Assembly (NCBI GenBank): GCA_031841125.1
Contig: CM063113.1
Location: forward strand, 59,141,211 to 59,205,210
Reading direction: 5' to 3'
Length of the DNA stretch: 64,000 bases
Origin: Acanthococcus lagerstroemiae
Lineage: Eukaryota; Arthropoda; Insecta; Hemiptera; Eriococcidae
A program made the position numbers and the translations under genes. Below, piece after piece: positions 48,164-59,380 of the stretch; within the stretch, counting starts at the first letter, position 1; each line of letters begins with the position of its first letter. A model generated the notes under the pieces. It did no database searches, was not told the DNA's origin, and saw only the letters and a list, made by a program, of their open reading frames with translations.

Positions 48164-49194
48164 CTGAAAATGAGAGAAACGTTAGTTGTAAGAAATATTT
48201 AGAGAAGCTTGACAATATGAGTGCTGGGTACACGTGGGCCTATTTTGACAGGGAAGCAGTTCACATTAGGAATATTGATACCGTTTGGCTAGTCCCTTCA
48301 GAGATTTTAACCCAGCCGCTGGCATTCGATTCGCCTGTGTAAACCACCAGTTCGGGGCTACTTGGCTGGCTGTCTGTCTGATAGTTTGTCTACTCTTAGC
48401 TGCCTCGTCACCCAACCCAAACCTTCCAACTGACCTTTGCTTTGCTCCGGTCGGTGTCTCTTCCAGAGTTGCGCCCTTCGTTTCTTGTTTCCTTGTCCAG
48501 GACTTGAGACTTATTTTTTGAGAGGAGAAAGTGGTAAAGGTCAGAAGAAGACTGTACTCTCTAGTAGTTTTACGGCTTAACCCCCTACAGATATTCCCTT
48601 TTCCGGTTGCTCGGCCTTGCGTGGTTCACTTTCTGTCTGTTCATCTGTCTCTCCCTTCGATTGTCTCTCTTTTGATGTTTAGCTATATTTCTTAAAGCGA
48701 GTCGATTTCATCCATTTTCTTTGGTGAATTTTTAATTTTAGAAAATTGTCTGTTCTAAGAATTCATTTTCTTACTTTTTTTTTTTTTTTTTTTAAGATAA
48801 ACTGTTCTATTCTGTGAGAATGATGGAACGGTATTCTTTCAAAAAGAGGAAGGCACGATTTTCCTCACTCTCATAAAAAAATTAGTTTGTCCTTCCTCAT
48901 ACGTTTTGTATTCAAAACATTGAACGAGCGATTTTCCTCTTAGTCCGCAAAGAAAATAATTACGTTTTCAGAAATATTGATTGAGAATGGTTCTCTTGCC
49001 TGCAGTTGCAAAAAAACAAACAAGTAATATATTCACTTTCTAGCTTCGAACATGCATTTAACTCACAAAATATTGCTCTTGTTAAATAAGGAATGTAGAT
49101 TAGAGAGGCTAGAATGAAGTAGAAAACGAGAGTTAACCGACTTTCGAAATCAATGGTAGAAAGGACACCCAAGGTCGATGAGTTGTTTATTTTT
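48164..49194. other. Intron stretch without recognisable features
   Basis: Lies between the Ig and FN3 exons. No additional exon with paired splice sites was recognised; a T-run lies at about 48776-48794. Confidence 0.45.
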
Positions 49195-50010
49195 TCAAGT
49201 TGAGTCAGATTGGCTTATTTAAAGTGTATTACTTGGAATCTGGTGTTCGTACGGATTCCGAAGAGATAAATTATCGAAATTAAGTAATGAAGTGAAAACG
49301 TATTACTTTCTGAGGAAAACGTTATTTTAGTATTCTTTCTCTAGTAAGAAAAACTTCGTTTCTCTTAAAATCTTTTTTTTTATTTATTTTTTTTACACGA
49401 AATTTTTCATTCAGGAGAAAAAGGTTTGATTTTCTTATCAAAACTTTATCTAACTTCAAGTACTGAAAGTTCGAAATTTGGAGGCTCGAATACCATTTAA
49501 AACTCCAATGTTGGTAGGACGTTCCAGTCGTTTTCTGGAGAGGGAAAATTTATTCGTTTACAGAATTAGTGATTCGAAAAATCTGTTTCCAGTTCTTCGT
49601 TCAGCTTTCTCGAGAAGTCAGATTGGTTCTTTTGAAGGAGAAAAAGTGTATTCTTAGGCTCCGATGAAGATTCGATTAGGAATTTGATTGACTTTTGGAA
49701 ATCAGCGACCTAAAACCCCATATTTTGATAGGTTATTCAGTTTTCTCAGCAAATTCGATTTGGTTTATTTGAAGGTACCAGATTTGGAATTCAAAGTTTA
49801 CATCGGGGTCAGATTGGGAATTTCACAGAATTTTCGAACTCAGCAACCCAATGTCTCTTGCAAAAATAAATAAATAAATAAAGAGCTCCTATCTCAATAC
49901 CTTGTTTAGTTTCTCAGTGAAGTCAAATTGGCCCCTTGAAAGGGAGAACTGTCAAAGTTGGGGCCTAAATCAGGGTCGAATCGAAAATCTTATTGGATTT
50001 TCGAACTCAG
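49195..50010. repeat. Degenerate tandem repeat, period about 190 bp
   Basis: Four drifted units share the order GTCAGATTGGYTYWTTTGAA, then GGAATTTGATTGGATTTTCGAACTCAGC-type wording and then AACCCYATRTTTTG. Examples start near 49610, 49745 and 49920. A few short frames are open across units but differ between units. Confidence 0.5.
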
Positions 50011-50919
50011 CCTTCAAAACCCTGTATATATATATATTTCAATACTGTTTTCCTTATGTTTCTGTTTAAAATTCCGAAGTTAGTAACACGTTTCAACTCC
50101 TCCTGAGTTTTGGGGAGAGGGGATTCTCACCTTTAAGTAAACTAAAACATAGTTCCTGCTCATCTCGTCTTGGTTCGATTTCGTAATAAAAACAGGACAG
50201 GGATGGTCATGCCTTACACTGTAGACGGAGAGAGACTGTCCAAGTAATCTAGACCAGTGAAAAAAACTGAATTAAATGTTTGATCACGTGAAGTTCGGCG
50301 GAAATTATTCGTATGGGTTCTTCGGGTCTTCAAAAAAAAAAGAAAGAAAAAAAGTACGCGTTCGGGTTGGAGCTTTTTTTGTGACAAGTGGTTGAGATCC
50401 CTCTCAATTTTTTTCAAAAGTATTAAGAAAATAAAATTCAAACAAAATTCAAACAAAAATTATTCTTCGCCAAACTTTGTATGAGAAAGATTATTGTCAG
50501 TGTTTTCGTAACAACCATAGTACTCTCAGAAGGGGAGGGGGTTCTGAAAATTACTCATTTTGCTACTATACATTTATACAGAGGTAGAATTTTGGTAATT
50601 TTTCTGGTGTCTTGAAGTATTTTGCCAGATAACGGGGCAACTTGACAGCGGACACGCTTCCGGACGTCTCGTCTGTATAATATCGTGACCGTCACTTGTA
50701 AAACAGAACTAGGAAAAAACTGTCAAAACCAAAAAGGCTGACGAGAGTATCTCCTTTGAAAGATTCTTTACGGTAGCTACCCAGCCGCAAAGTCTTTATC
50801 GGACATCCCTCGCATCCCTTCCAACGTACACATAGCGCTTTTTGTTTTTGGTTGAATTTTCGAAAATTTTCGTTGAATAATTTTCGCAGGGAGGGGGGAG
50901 TCACAAATTATATTAAATA

Positions 50920-51480
50920 CAATATGGATTTCGTTTCTCAGATTTCCGGGGCCATTAGAATACATTTTCGATATTCCTTTTCTAGCTGCTGTGAAAATTA
51001 AGACAACTGCATACAATGGAAAGGAGGAGTTTTCAGAAGTAAGAAAACATTTATAAACAAATTTTTGGGGCCTCAGAACCCATTTCAACTATTGCTCTTT
51101 TGCTATTATGAAAAATAACATATCTAGAGTGCGGTTGGTTGGGAATAAGAAAGAGGTTACAAGTTCGAGACAGGTATTGTTTCTCAGATTCTCAGGGCTG
51201 TTGAATTTATTTCTGACATTGATTTTCAGCTACCATGAAAATTGAGCAATTTACGATGAAGCGAGAGACGAAAATGAGAAAAAATTTGCAAGTTGAAAAT
51301 GGATAACAAGTCTGTGGAGTCTTAGAATTCATATCTAACATTGGCTTTGTAGTACTATGAAAATTGAGGGAACTAGAGGGTAAAGAAGTTTGAGATGGAT
51401 ATTGTTTGACAGGGTTTTCGGAACCGTAGAATCCATTTCTGACATTAATTTTCAGCTACCAGAAAGACTGAGGAACTGAA
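50920..51480. repeat. Satellite-like units, cluster 2
   Basis: Four diverged units, 110-130 bp. Each has TTTCTCAGATTCYCAGGG, then a TAGAATYCATTTCTGACATT part, a TTTTCAGCTACYATGAAAAT part and AGGGGAAAT/GAGAC-like spacer. The third unit (about 51320) and fourth (about 51430) are the clearest pair. Confidence 0.5.
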
Positions 51481-53718
51481 GGTGAGACGGGGTAGAATTT
51501 TTCGAGGATTCACTTTTGCTAGAACTATTTTTTCTGAGTTTGATAATATCTTTTTGAGGGGAGGGGGTGCTTTACCATACACCACGAAAGAATCTTCACC
51601 CTGATTTGGTGTGACTTTTTTTCTGAGACTCAAAGGCTCGTAACGATTTACGCCGTTCTACTGCTTATTGTCAAGAAATTCTTTCATTGGGAAGATTTTC
51701 ATTTGTTTAAACTAGAACAGGTGTTGAGAACTTACAAAATTAATATGTGCTTTGACGAAGCTCGGACAAATCAGCTTATTTTGTAAAAGTCCTGAACGGG
51801 TAAGGGGCTGCCAACATTGATTTGCTATTGCATTTCATTTCATCCTAGGGGTGGGCATAAGTCAGTATTCGCTATCAAAAATCACGCAAGCGCGCTATAA
51901 CTTGTTTTGTTCCATTTAGAATATTAACTTATGCGCACCCCCTGTATTTCCCTTACAGTTCTCCCTCGTCCCGCCATAGTCTTTGCAAGTTAGTCAGGAT
52001 GTTAACTGCATAGTTAATTGCATAATATATAAGTTATGCTGCACTTTTCGATGCAAAAGTGTCACTTTGGCATATGTGTTGGCACATGTGTAGTTGAGAC
52101 TAAGGAATATTTTAAGAAATGTTACCGATGCCGAACTCCCTGGCAACCCCCCCCCCCTTTCGGTTATATATGAGTGTTCCCGTCCTCGGTTTTTCTTCAG
52201 TAATTTCTCAACCGTAAATCGTATTGCAAAAGTATAAACAGCTAAACTAAGTCTTACGTAAAAATGGTCTCTTGCAAATTTTCATATCTGTTTTAGGACC
52301 CGTCCCTCCCCCTTCTGAAACTATGAAGATGATAAGATTATCAGTCTTACGACCGGTTTGATGCAGCTTTCCATTTCTCCCTATCGTGTGCTAGTTCTTT
52401 CATTTCGTAATAATATTAACTTACATTGACATCTTTGATCACCTGTTGAACATACTGGAATCTTTGTCGACCTACCCAATTCTTCCCCTCTACTCTTCTT
52501 TCTAGCAGCAGTGATATTATTCCTGGGTGCCTCAAATTATGTCCTATTAGTTTATCTCTCCTTCTCTTCAGACAATTCCAAATATCCATTTTACTTTCTA
52601 CTCTGTTAAGTACTTCCTCATTTGTTACCTTATGCGTCCATTTGATGCTAAGTATCCGCCTATAGCACCACATCTCAAAAGCTTCGATCCTTCTCTTCTC
52701 TGGTTTTCCTATGGTCCAAGTTTCACATACTCGTACATTCAAGGATACACTCCAAACATAAGTTTTCACGAACAAATTTTTTGATTTCCAGATTTATTTT
52801 TGTTTGGAAAAGATTACTTTTTCGATAAAATGCTAATTTGGCTTATTCCTGCTGCAAATTTTTATTTTATTTCTTTTATTGCCCGCTCTATGAACAGATT
52901 AAATAATACTGGAGATAAGGAGCACCCCTTTCTTACATCGTTTTCTATATTAGCCTCCCCTTTTTCTCGTTCTATTCTTAATGTGGCTTTCTGTTCTGTA
53001 TATAAGTTTAAAATGACTTGTCTTTCTTTAAATTTTATGCCTATCTTTTTTAGAATATCAAACATTTTATCTCATTTAGCATTGTCAAAAGCTTTTTCAG
53101 TATCAACGAATGCCATGTATGTATCCTGCCCCTTATTGAGTCTCCCATCTACAATTAATCTCAGAGCTAACACTGCTTCCCTGGTACCTCTACTTTTTCT
53201 GATTCCAAACTGCTCATCTTCTAATTCTGCTTCTCCTGTAAATTATCCTAGATAATATTTCTGACACATGCAAAAGAAGATTAATTGTTCCATAATTTTC
53301 ACACCTATCTGCTCCTGCTTTTTTGGTATAGTTAAAATAGCATTCGTTTTATAGTCCTCAGGCATTTCTTTTTTATTCTGAATACAACATACTACTTTGT
53401 GCAATTCTTCAAGTACTTATTCTCCTAAGTTATGTAATAATTCAACTGGTATCTCATCCACTCCTGGAGCTTTACCTTTCTTTAAATATCTCTATTCTAT
53501 GTCAAATTCCCCTCTTAAAATTGAGTTTCCTCTCACATCTTCTTCCTCATCTTCCTCCCTCTCTATTCTTATCTCTTCATCCCCATTATTACTGTATAGT
53601 CCTTCTACATACTCTACCCACATTTTCATGTTTCCTTCAACTGTGTAAATAAGCTCTCTCTTTATTTTTTATATTACTTGCTTTCTTTCTTCTTTCTCCA
53701 AACTCCATTTTTCCATTG

Positions 53719-54620
53719 GCTGTCGCTAAGTAACTGAGACTAAAATTCGTACGGCCCACCAACGCTGTATAAATTGGTTCATTAGCTATCAATTGAGACC
53801 ACGCCGAGCTCATTTGATTGAAAACTCGCTGTTCCAGACCAATTTGAAAAAACCATATGCGTTGACCCCTACAGGTTTTTTAAAGATTTTTTTGAAGAAG
53901 GAAAAAGCATACGATTGCAGAATGTTTCATTAATCATCAGCTTCATTAAGCACGCGAATATCTTCTTCAAAATTAGCGCCATTCATGGCTGTACAGGCGT
54001 CCATTCGTTCTTGCCATTCATCGAACGTTTTCGCGTATTCCGCTGCTGGTAAGGAGGAGAAAAACATCTGCACTGCGATGATGACTTCCAAAAAAAGCAC
54101 AATTCACCCCTACCATATAGTCCTGACCTCGGCTCCTGCGACTTTTGGTTATTTCCTCAACTAAGGGCAGCCTTACAGGGTCGTCAATTCAACACGAATC
54201 AAGAAGCGGCATCACTGCGGCGCAGATGTTTTTCTCCTCTTTACCGGCGGCGGAATACGCGAAAACGTTTGATAAATGGCAAGAATGAATGGACGCTTGT
54301 ATAGCCATGAATGGCGCTTATTTTGAAAAGGATATTCGTGTACTTCATGAAGATGATGATTAATAAAAAATTTTGTAATCGTATGCTCTTTTTCCTTCTT
54401 TAAAAAAATCTTTAAAAAAATCTTTAAAAACCCTGTAGGGGTCAACTCATATTATGGTTTCTTTTAAATAGGTCTGGAACAGCGAGTTTTCAATCAAATG
54501 AGCTCGGCGTGGTCTCAATTGATAGCTAATGAACCAATTTATCCCCCTATTGCGTTGAAACGCCGATAGGTAGCGTTGGTGGGCCGTACAAATTTTAGTC
54601 TCAGTTACTTAGCGACAACC
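53719..54620. mobile_element. Palindromic mariner-like element inside the LINE
   Basis: The left end reads GGCTGTCGCTAAGTAACTGA and the right end, reverse-complemented, GGTTGTCGCTAAGTAACTGA. The inversion is long: about 360 bp of left arm (to 54083) mirrors about 410 bp of right arm (from about 54211). The left arm lacks about 28 bp and differs by point changes. The ends and the peptide between them indicate a Tc1/mariner-type element whose 3' half is present twice, head to head. Left flank TT and right flank TA are compatible with a decayed TA target duplication. Confidence 0.82.
54103..54350 (+). pseudogene. Mariner transposase C-terminal remnant
   Basis: The plus strand codes HNSPLPYSPDLGSCDFWLFP and QLRAALQGRQFNTNQ. 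This equals the region around the third catalytic aspartate (SPD) of mariner transposases plus what follows. After a frameshift, the usual ending appears as MNGAYFEKDIRV-like wording. The same last part occurs inverted in the left arm (about 54060-53930). No N-terminal DNA-binding domain or first two aspartates, so no active enzyme. Confidence 0.8.
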
Positions 54621-55614
54621 TATCTACTTTTCTATAGGCCAAGTCTATTGTCCTTTATTCAGAAACTCTTCTATCTTATCACTTTTTTCCTTTATCCATT
54701 CCTCCTTTGCCGTTTTACACTCTCTTTTTATTTCATTCCTTATAACCTTTGATACGCTATCTACCTTCCCAATCTTTTGCATACTTATATTTTCTTTGTT
54801 CCACAGTCTTTCTAAGGAATTCCTCCTTCATCCATGGTTTCTTTTCTTCTCTCTTAGTTTTACTTAGATTTTCTTTCGCTGATTTTAGTATTCCCTCCTT
54901 TATTTCACCCCATTCTTCCTCCACACTTTTAATTTCCTGTTTTTTTTTGTTTTTTTATTTAGTCTCCAATCCTAATATAATGTCCTCTTGATATTTCCTT
55001 CTAATATTGATATTTTACATTTTTTTTCTTCAAATTTAATCTTTTTACCTCTTTTTTTTTCACCAAGTCTTTTCGATTTAAGCGTGCATATCACTGTCAA
55101 TATCGGCTCCCGGATAAGTTTTACAGTCTAATATTTGATTTCTAATCCGTTGTTTTGTAATACCTAATAAAATCAATTTAATATTTACCTTCATTACCTG
55201 GATTCTTCCACGTATACCTTCTTCTACAATGATTTTTGAATTGAGTATTTCCTATAATTAAGTTACACTTCGCACGAAACTGTATCAAATGCTCTCCTCT
55301 TTCATTTCTCATTCCGAAGCTAGAATTCATAAATGAACCCATGCAATGCAACTCTTTAACACATGCTTTATAGGAGAAAGCAGAAATTTTGACTTTGAAC
55401 CGAAAGAGGGCAAACGTCTCCCGGGCTCGTTTTTATGTATCCTTCTCCTGCCGATCCCTGGAATTTGGATTTCTTCCCGCCCTGTGCCCTCCCGAGGTGT
55501 CAAATTTTGAAATTTGTATTTTTCTATGTCTTTTGTCATCGTAAATGACTTTCTTACAACATTTTACATCTTTCATTGCCTGAAATTGCCGAGTCCCGAT
55601 ATTGGCCGTGGACG

Positions 55615-55700
55615 TTTCAAGGTCGCATAATTCAATTTCACTGATGGTTCGGGCTGCAAATTCAAAATTGTGGCTCCTAGGAGGAGGCGCGGCTCGAAAT
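55615..55700. repeat. Satellite-like unit, single copy
   Basis: TCAAGGTCGCATAATTCAAT, then GGTTCGGGCTGCAAATTC and AAAATTGTGGCTCCTAGGAG correspond, in order, to units at 22657 and 63245. Confidence 0.55.
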
Positions 55701-55892
55701 TTTCACGACTTTGAGAGAAAACTGCGGAAGAAGACACTTATGACCCGCTGGAGGAGAGGACTGCAAGTGGTGTTCGGAGTTGGCAATATTTTTTTAAATA
55801 CTCCTCAGGGTCTGAGCTATGAACGTGCCGAGCGGCACCTTTGCATCAAAAATTGCTGGGTGCAGTTAATCAGCATCCGGACCAAAGTCTGA

Positions 55893-56172
55893 CTGGAACC
55901 CGTCGCCGTATTTTGACTTCAGGACGGACCTCGTCGCCGCCGTCGAAATGCACGCGACGCTCGCGGGAAGGTAACGCCGCTAACGGCGCCCGGAGCGCCC
56001 GCTGACGGTAATTAACCCCGTAACAAGGCGAAAAGGCGAGTGTCGGATGCTGAGCTGGAGGGGGGGGGGGGGGTAGGTAGGAGAACATAAAGCGTTCGGG
56101 TATTAAGAGGAATATAATTCGTCAGTAACGCGGAAAATTAAAAATAAATCAAGTGAGCGGACGCGCGCTTAC
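55893..56172. other. Non-coding, GC-rich intron part
   Basis: 55900-56070 is GC-rich, with GCGCC/GGCGC words and a G-run at 56061-56073. No coding support in either strand. It lies just downstream of the Ig exon donor. Confidence 0.4.
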
Positions 56173-56466
56173 CTGCAGCCACGACTTGATACGAACAAGG
56201 TCGCTTCTGATCACCGACTAGATTCTGTGCCCAGCAACCCAACGTGCCGTAATCCATGTCCGTAACCGGGGTGTACTTAATGACGGATATAAAGCCAGAA
56301 TGGGTGAAGCGGGACGGAGATACCAGACTCGAGTCTCCCGAGTTGTTGAACGTCCAATGAAACATGGATGGCTTCGGATTCGCGTCGACCTCGCATTCCA
56401 GCAGCACCGTTTCGTGTTTCAATGCCCCGTAAAGCTGTTCTCTACGCAGTTTGCACGAGGGCGCGA
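56173..56466 (-). CDS. Sidestep-family protein, immunoglobulin-domain exon
   Basis: An internal exon coding about 98 residues of one Ig domain. The first cysteine lies in LLECEVDANPKPSMFHW, followed by the core tryptophan and FNNSGD, and the second cysteine lies in DYGTLGCWAQN. The pattern of ECEVDANP, W-FNNS and DYGTL-CWA-N is, to my knowledge, characteristic of the last Ig domain of insect Sidestep proteins, membrane partners of Beaten-path proteins in axon guidance and synapse specificity. On the minus strand the exon follows a pyrimidine-rich tract ending TTTTCAG and ends at GCAG/GTAAGC. It is phase 1 at both ends, as is usual for Ig modules. It joins in frame to the FN3 exon 8.0 kb downstream (V-A-A-G-R-P). 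Earlier Ig domains and the signal peptide were not found within the window. Which Side paralogue this is cannot be decided here, so no symbol is given. Confidence 0.88.
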
Positions 56467-58211
56467 CTGAAAAGCACACGTAGGAAAAAAAATGAAGAAA
56501 TTAAGCTAAATATGTCGCCCGTATTAATGTATTAAACGGCGGGAAAAATTACTTTTTTTAATAGCCCCTGGGTAATATAGCACTTTAAGGGGTGGGGGAG
56601 GGGGAAATAACCAGTTTAACGCGGCGCATTGTAGCCGACCCAGCCGAGGTATACGTGAAATAAGAGAGGCAAAGGATGAAGAAAAGAATCACTCGTTTTA
56701 CTAGATTAAATGCGTTCGGTCGGTGCCATTATTTCAGCCATTGATCATGTTTAATTACGGCGTGTAATAAAAAGGTTTTTCCTATATAAGCCTTACGTCT
56801 AACCGAGTTACCCTTTGACCCCGTCTCTGCGTACCAGTATGCTCACGTACGTGTGTATGTGTGTGTGTGTATTCACTGTACACGCGGCACCGTGTTCACG
56901 TGTTCACCTTTTTTCACTCTTGGGTTTGCCTTTTCTCGGTTTCGAGGGGGCCGGTTTTATTGACACGAAAACACTATTTTCGACGGTACCTCTTTATTGC
57001 CCTCGTGTACGAAGTCTGTTGACTTCTAACTCTCCCATTTTCTCTTTCTAATTCTTTTCTGTCGACGTAGATACTCGTAGATGTGTTTCTAAAAAAGCTC
57101 GCCACGTGTTTCTCGATGGTCGGTGCAACCGTTCTGATACAGTAGATTTGGAGTGCATTTAGCAAGAAGGGGGGGGGGAAGATTTATACGGTTGCATCAA
57201 CGAATGTGAGATCCTGGAGAATAACCGAGTGCCAGAGGCGTTGGAACGAAATCACGAGTGGGAGGCGTAGTTCAAAAATCTAATGACTGACATTTTTTTT
57301 TCTCCTCTTTATGGTCGGTGCCCCTGCTACAGTTCTGATGTAGTGGGCTTGGAGTGCATTCAGTTGGTAGACTGAGAGGAAGAGAGGAGATTTATGCGAT
57401 CGAATGTGAGATTCCGGGATCAGAGACGTACTGTGGAGGACACACGTTTGGATACGCATTGGGAAGTATTGAAGGCTATTTACCCTGCGAAACGGAGAAA
57501 TCTAAACTAGAAATTTCAGGGGCTTACTCTTATCGATTCAGATTAGTGCATTGCGGAGACCCGTGATTCCGAAGGTACTGAACAGGCGCAGATTTAGAAA
57601 AAGGAGATGGGGGGTATAGTAGCGGTGGAGACCACCTTTCTGGCGTGTAATGAGCATACAATTCATCATTTTTATTCCTCTTCTCCTATTACTGCGTTAA
57701 AAATATTCAACCAGGGGGGGGCATGTACCCCATGGCCTCTTTGGATCCGCCACTGGTACTGAAAAGGGACACCGAAGCTGGTGAGAAGGAGATAAATGGC
57801 TGAGAAATGTAATTTAAGTGATCTATATTTATACTAGTGTACGGTGTATCAATTAGTAGGGTTTTTTGAGTGGGTGAGGTCGTTTGTAATAGTCCATCCA
57901 TAACAATTTCCAGGGATGCACTTAGAATAGGGAGGAGTGAAGCTTAAGTTCGGAAAATTTGAGATATGCAGTATGGATGTCATTTTGGACGTCCTCGAGC
58001 TCCCTAAGCTTATTGAACACCTACTTGCGTTGCAGTTTCACGTTTCAGAGACACGCAGATCACGTGATACCACCGCTTTCAGATGCTCCGCCTCTCAAAA
58101 TTAATTCTCACCAATCCGGTCCGAAACGTCTCCGAAAATATTTTCATCGAAGAAAATGCCTGATGTATAGTCCGGAGAAATTTTCAAAATTTTCATCCTT
58201 TTGTTTACGTA
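56467..58211. other. Intron stretch upstream of the Ig exon, with a tandem pair
   Basis: 57118-57230 and 57312-57430 are diverged copies: GGTCGGTGC, ACAGTTCTGAT-TAGT, TTGGAGTGCATT and GATTTATRCGRT..CGAATGTGAGAT in the same order. A TGTG run is at 56856-56868. 57700-57760 has a G-run and TGGATCCGCCACTGG, a truncated repeat edge. No further Ig exon was recognised. Confidence 0.45.
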
Positions 58212-59380
58212 CAGGGTGTCCATTCTCTGAAAAACCTGGAAAATCTGGAAAAGTCAGGGAATTTTATCCGTCTGGAAAAGTCAGAAAATTTTGGAATTTT
58301 CAGCATTTTTCACCTAAAAGTCAGGGAATTTTGTAAAGAAATCGACTACGAAATTCTGTAGTATTTCAAATAGATTTTACCCTTTTTCTTATCTTTTTTC
58401 TTTCACAGGAGAAGGATGTGAGTAATACACCCCGTCACCCTCCCCCATATCGCAGTAGTATAAAGTGTGTTGGTGTGATGAAATCGTTTTCATGGTATTC
58501 GGTTCGCGTCTACATCTTTCTATTTAGGCGGCTATACACACTTAACGTATTTGGTATTTTGTGACTTCACGAACCATTTCACGAAAAATATGACTAAACG
58601 CGAACCAATTCATATGCACTTCTCCTATAATATCAGCTGTTTCGTGTTTCGTGTTTTCACCTTATCCTGTTCGCGAGAATCTGAAAATTGGCGCGAAAAG
58701 ACGCGAAAATGAAAAAATATTCAGTATTGAAATAGGGGTGTTTTTGTGTCGCTGATTTGGAATATCGCTTCCGATTTATAATCTGGACTAAATTTAAACT
58801 TCTGTGCTTTTTCGGTTGAGAAATTTTTGCGGCGTTATTTTCAATTGGCAACACTTTGAATAAATAAAGCTGTATTTTTATCCTATTCGGTGGCTTTAAT
58901 TAGAAAGGGTGAATTCCGAGTCAACCGTTGCTTGTCCTACGTTCTTGCTACCTCATTGGTCGCACTAGGATGGACAGGATCCAAGAATTACCCCTAAAAT
59001 CGAATGCAGCGACCTCGAAAACCTATAAACTAATTTTCGAATTTTATTAATTAACCTCCATCCTCCTTTCACGGTCGGCATTAAGTCACACGAAAAAAAA
59101 AATCTATGAAGTCGTTAATTGACATCGCATCATTCTACACTCCCATAGAGCGATTTTTCATTTCCATTATTAAATTTTTACACCCTATCTGCCACAGCTC
59201 CATAAGCACACGGTAGTGAAAAAAAAAAGTTTGTCGAGTGATTGACGATATTCGCCGCTCACGATGTTCGAAAAAATTTGACAACCCCTCCCCCCTTTGC
59301 ATGTGTAATTTGTATTTGAAGGGTCTGGGAAAGCTGAAATAGTCAGGGAAAATCATTTTCGAACAAGAATGGACACCCTG
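58212..59380. mobile_element. 1.17-kb element with perfect 15-bp inverted ends
   Basis: The left end CAGGGTGTCCATTCT (58212-58226) and the right end AGAATGGACACCCTG (59366-59380) are exact reverse complements. Immediately inside, both sides hold GGAAAAGTCAGGGAATTTT-type sequence (left 58248-58330; right mirrored only weakly, as GAAATAGTCAGGGAAAATCA). No transposase is recognisable in the interior. The 5054-5436 repeat looks like a shorter relative with decayed ends. Confidence 0.7.

Larger units (their letters stand above)
52325..55322 (-). pseudogene. Endonuclease/RT-type LINE, broken and split by a DNA element
   Basis: In minus-strand order: an endonuclease tail (55320-55070) with GEHLIQFRAKCNLIIGNTQF and a PGADI-like segment; a lysine-rich linker (54960-54621); a transposon insertion (53719-54620); reverse transcriptase (53600-52865) with GKAPGVDEIPVELL, AFVDTEKAFDNAKWDKMFDI and KGCSLSPVLFNLFIERAI; and a C-terminal domain (52775-52416) with CETWTIGKPEKRRIEAFEMW, YRRIL and DKLIGHNLRHPG. 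Such layouts are common in insect endonuclease-reverse transcriptase elements; I cannot assign the clade firmly. Several stops and frameshifts are present. The RT catalytic [FY]ADD box expected between the last two parts is missing, apparently deleted near 52780-52860, so the copy is inactive. It lies in the Ig-to-FN3 intron. Confidence 0.82.

Noticed and set aside
52416..52775. Host protein-coding gene on the minus strand
   Set aside because: The CETWT, RRIEAFEMW and DKLIGH motifs belong to the C-terminus of a LINE polyprotein.
53397..53648. Plus-strand Ser-rich open frame across the LINE
   Set aside because: It is antisense to the reverse-transcriptase linker of the minus-strand LINE; Ser/Leu richness comes from lysine/glutamate codons on the other strand.
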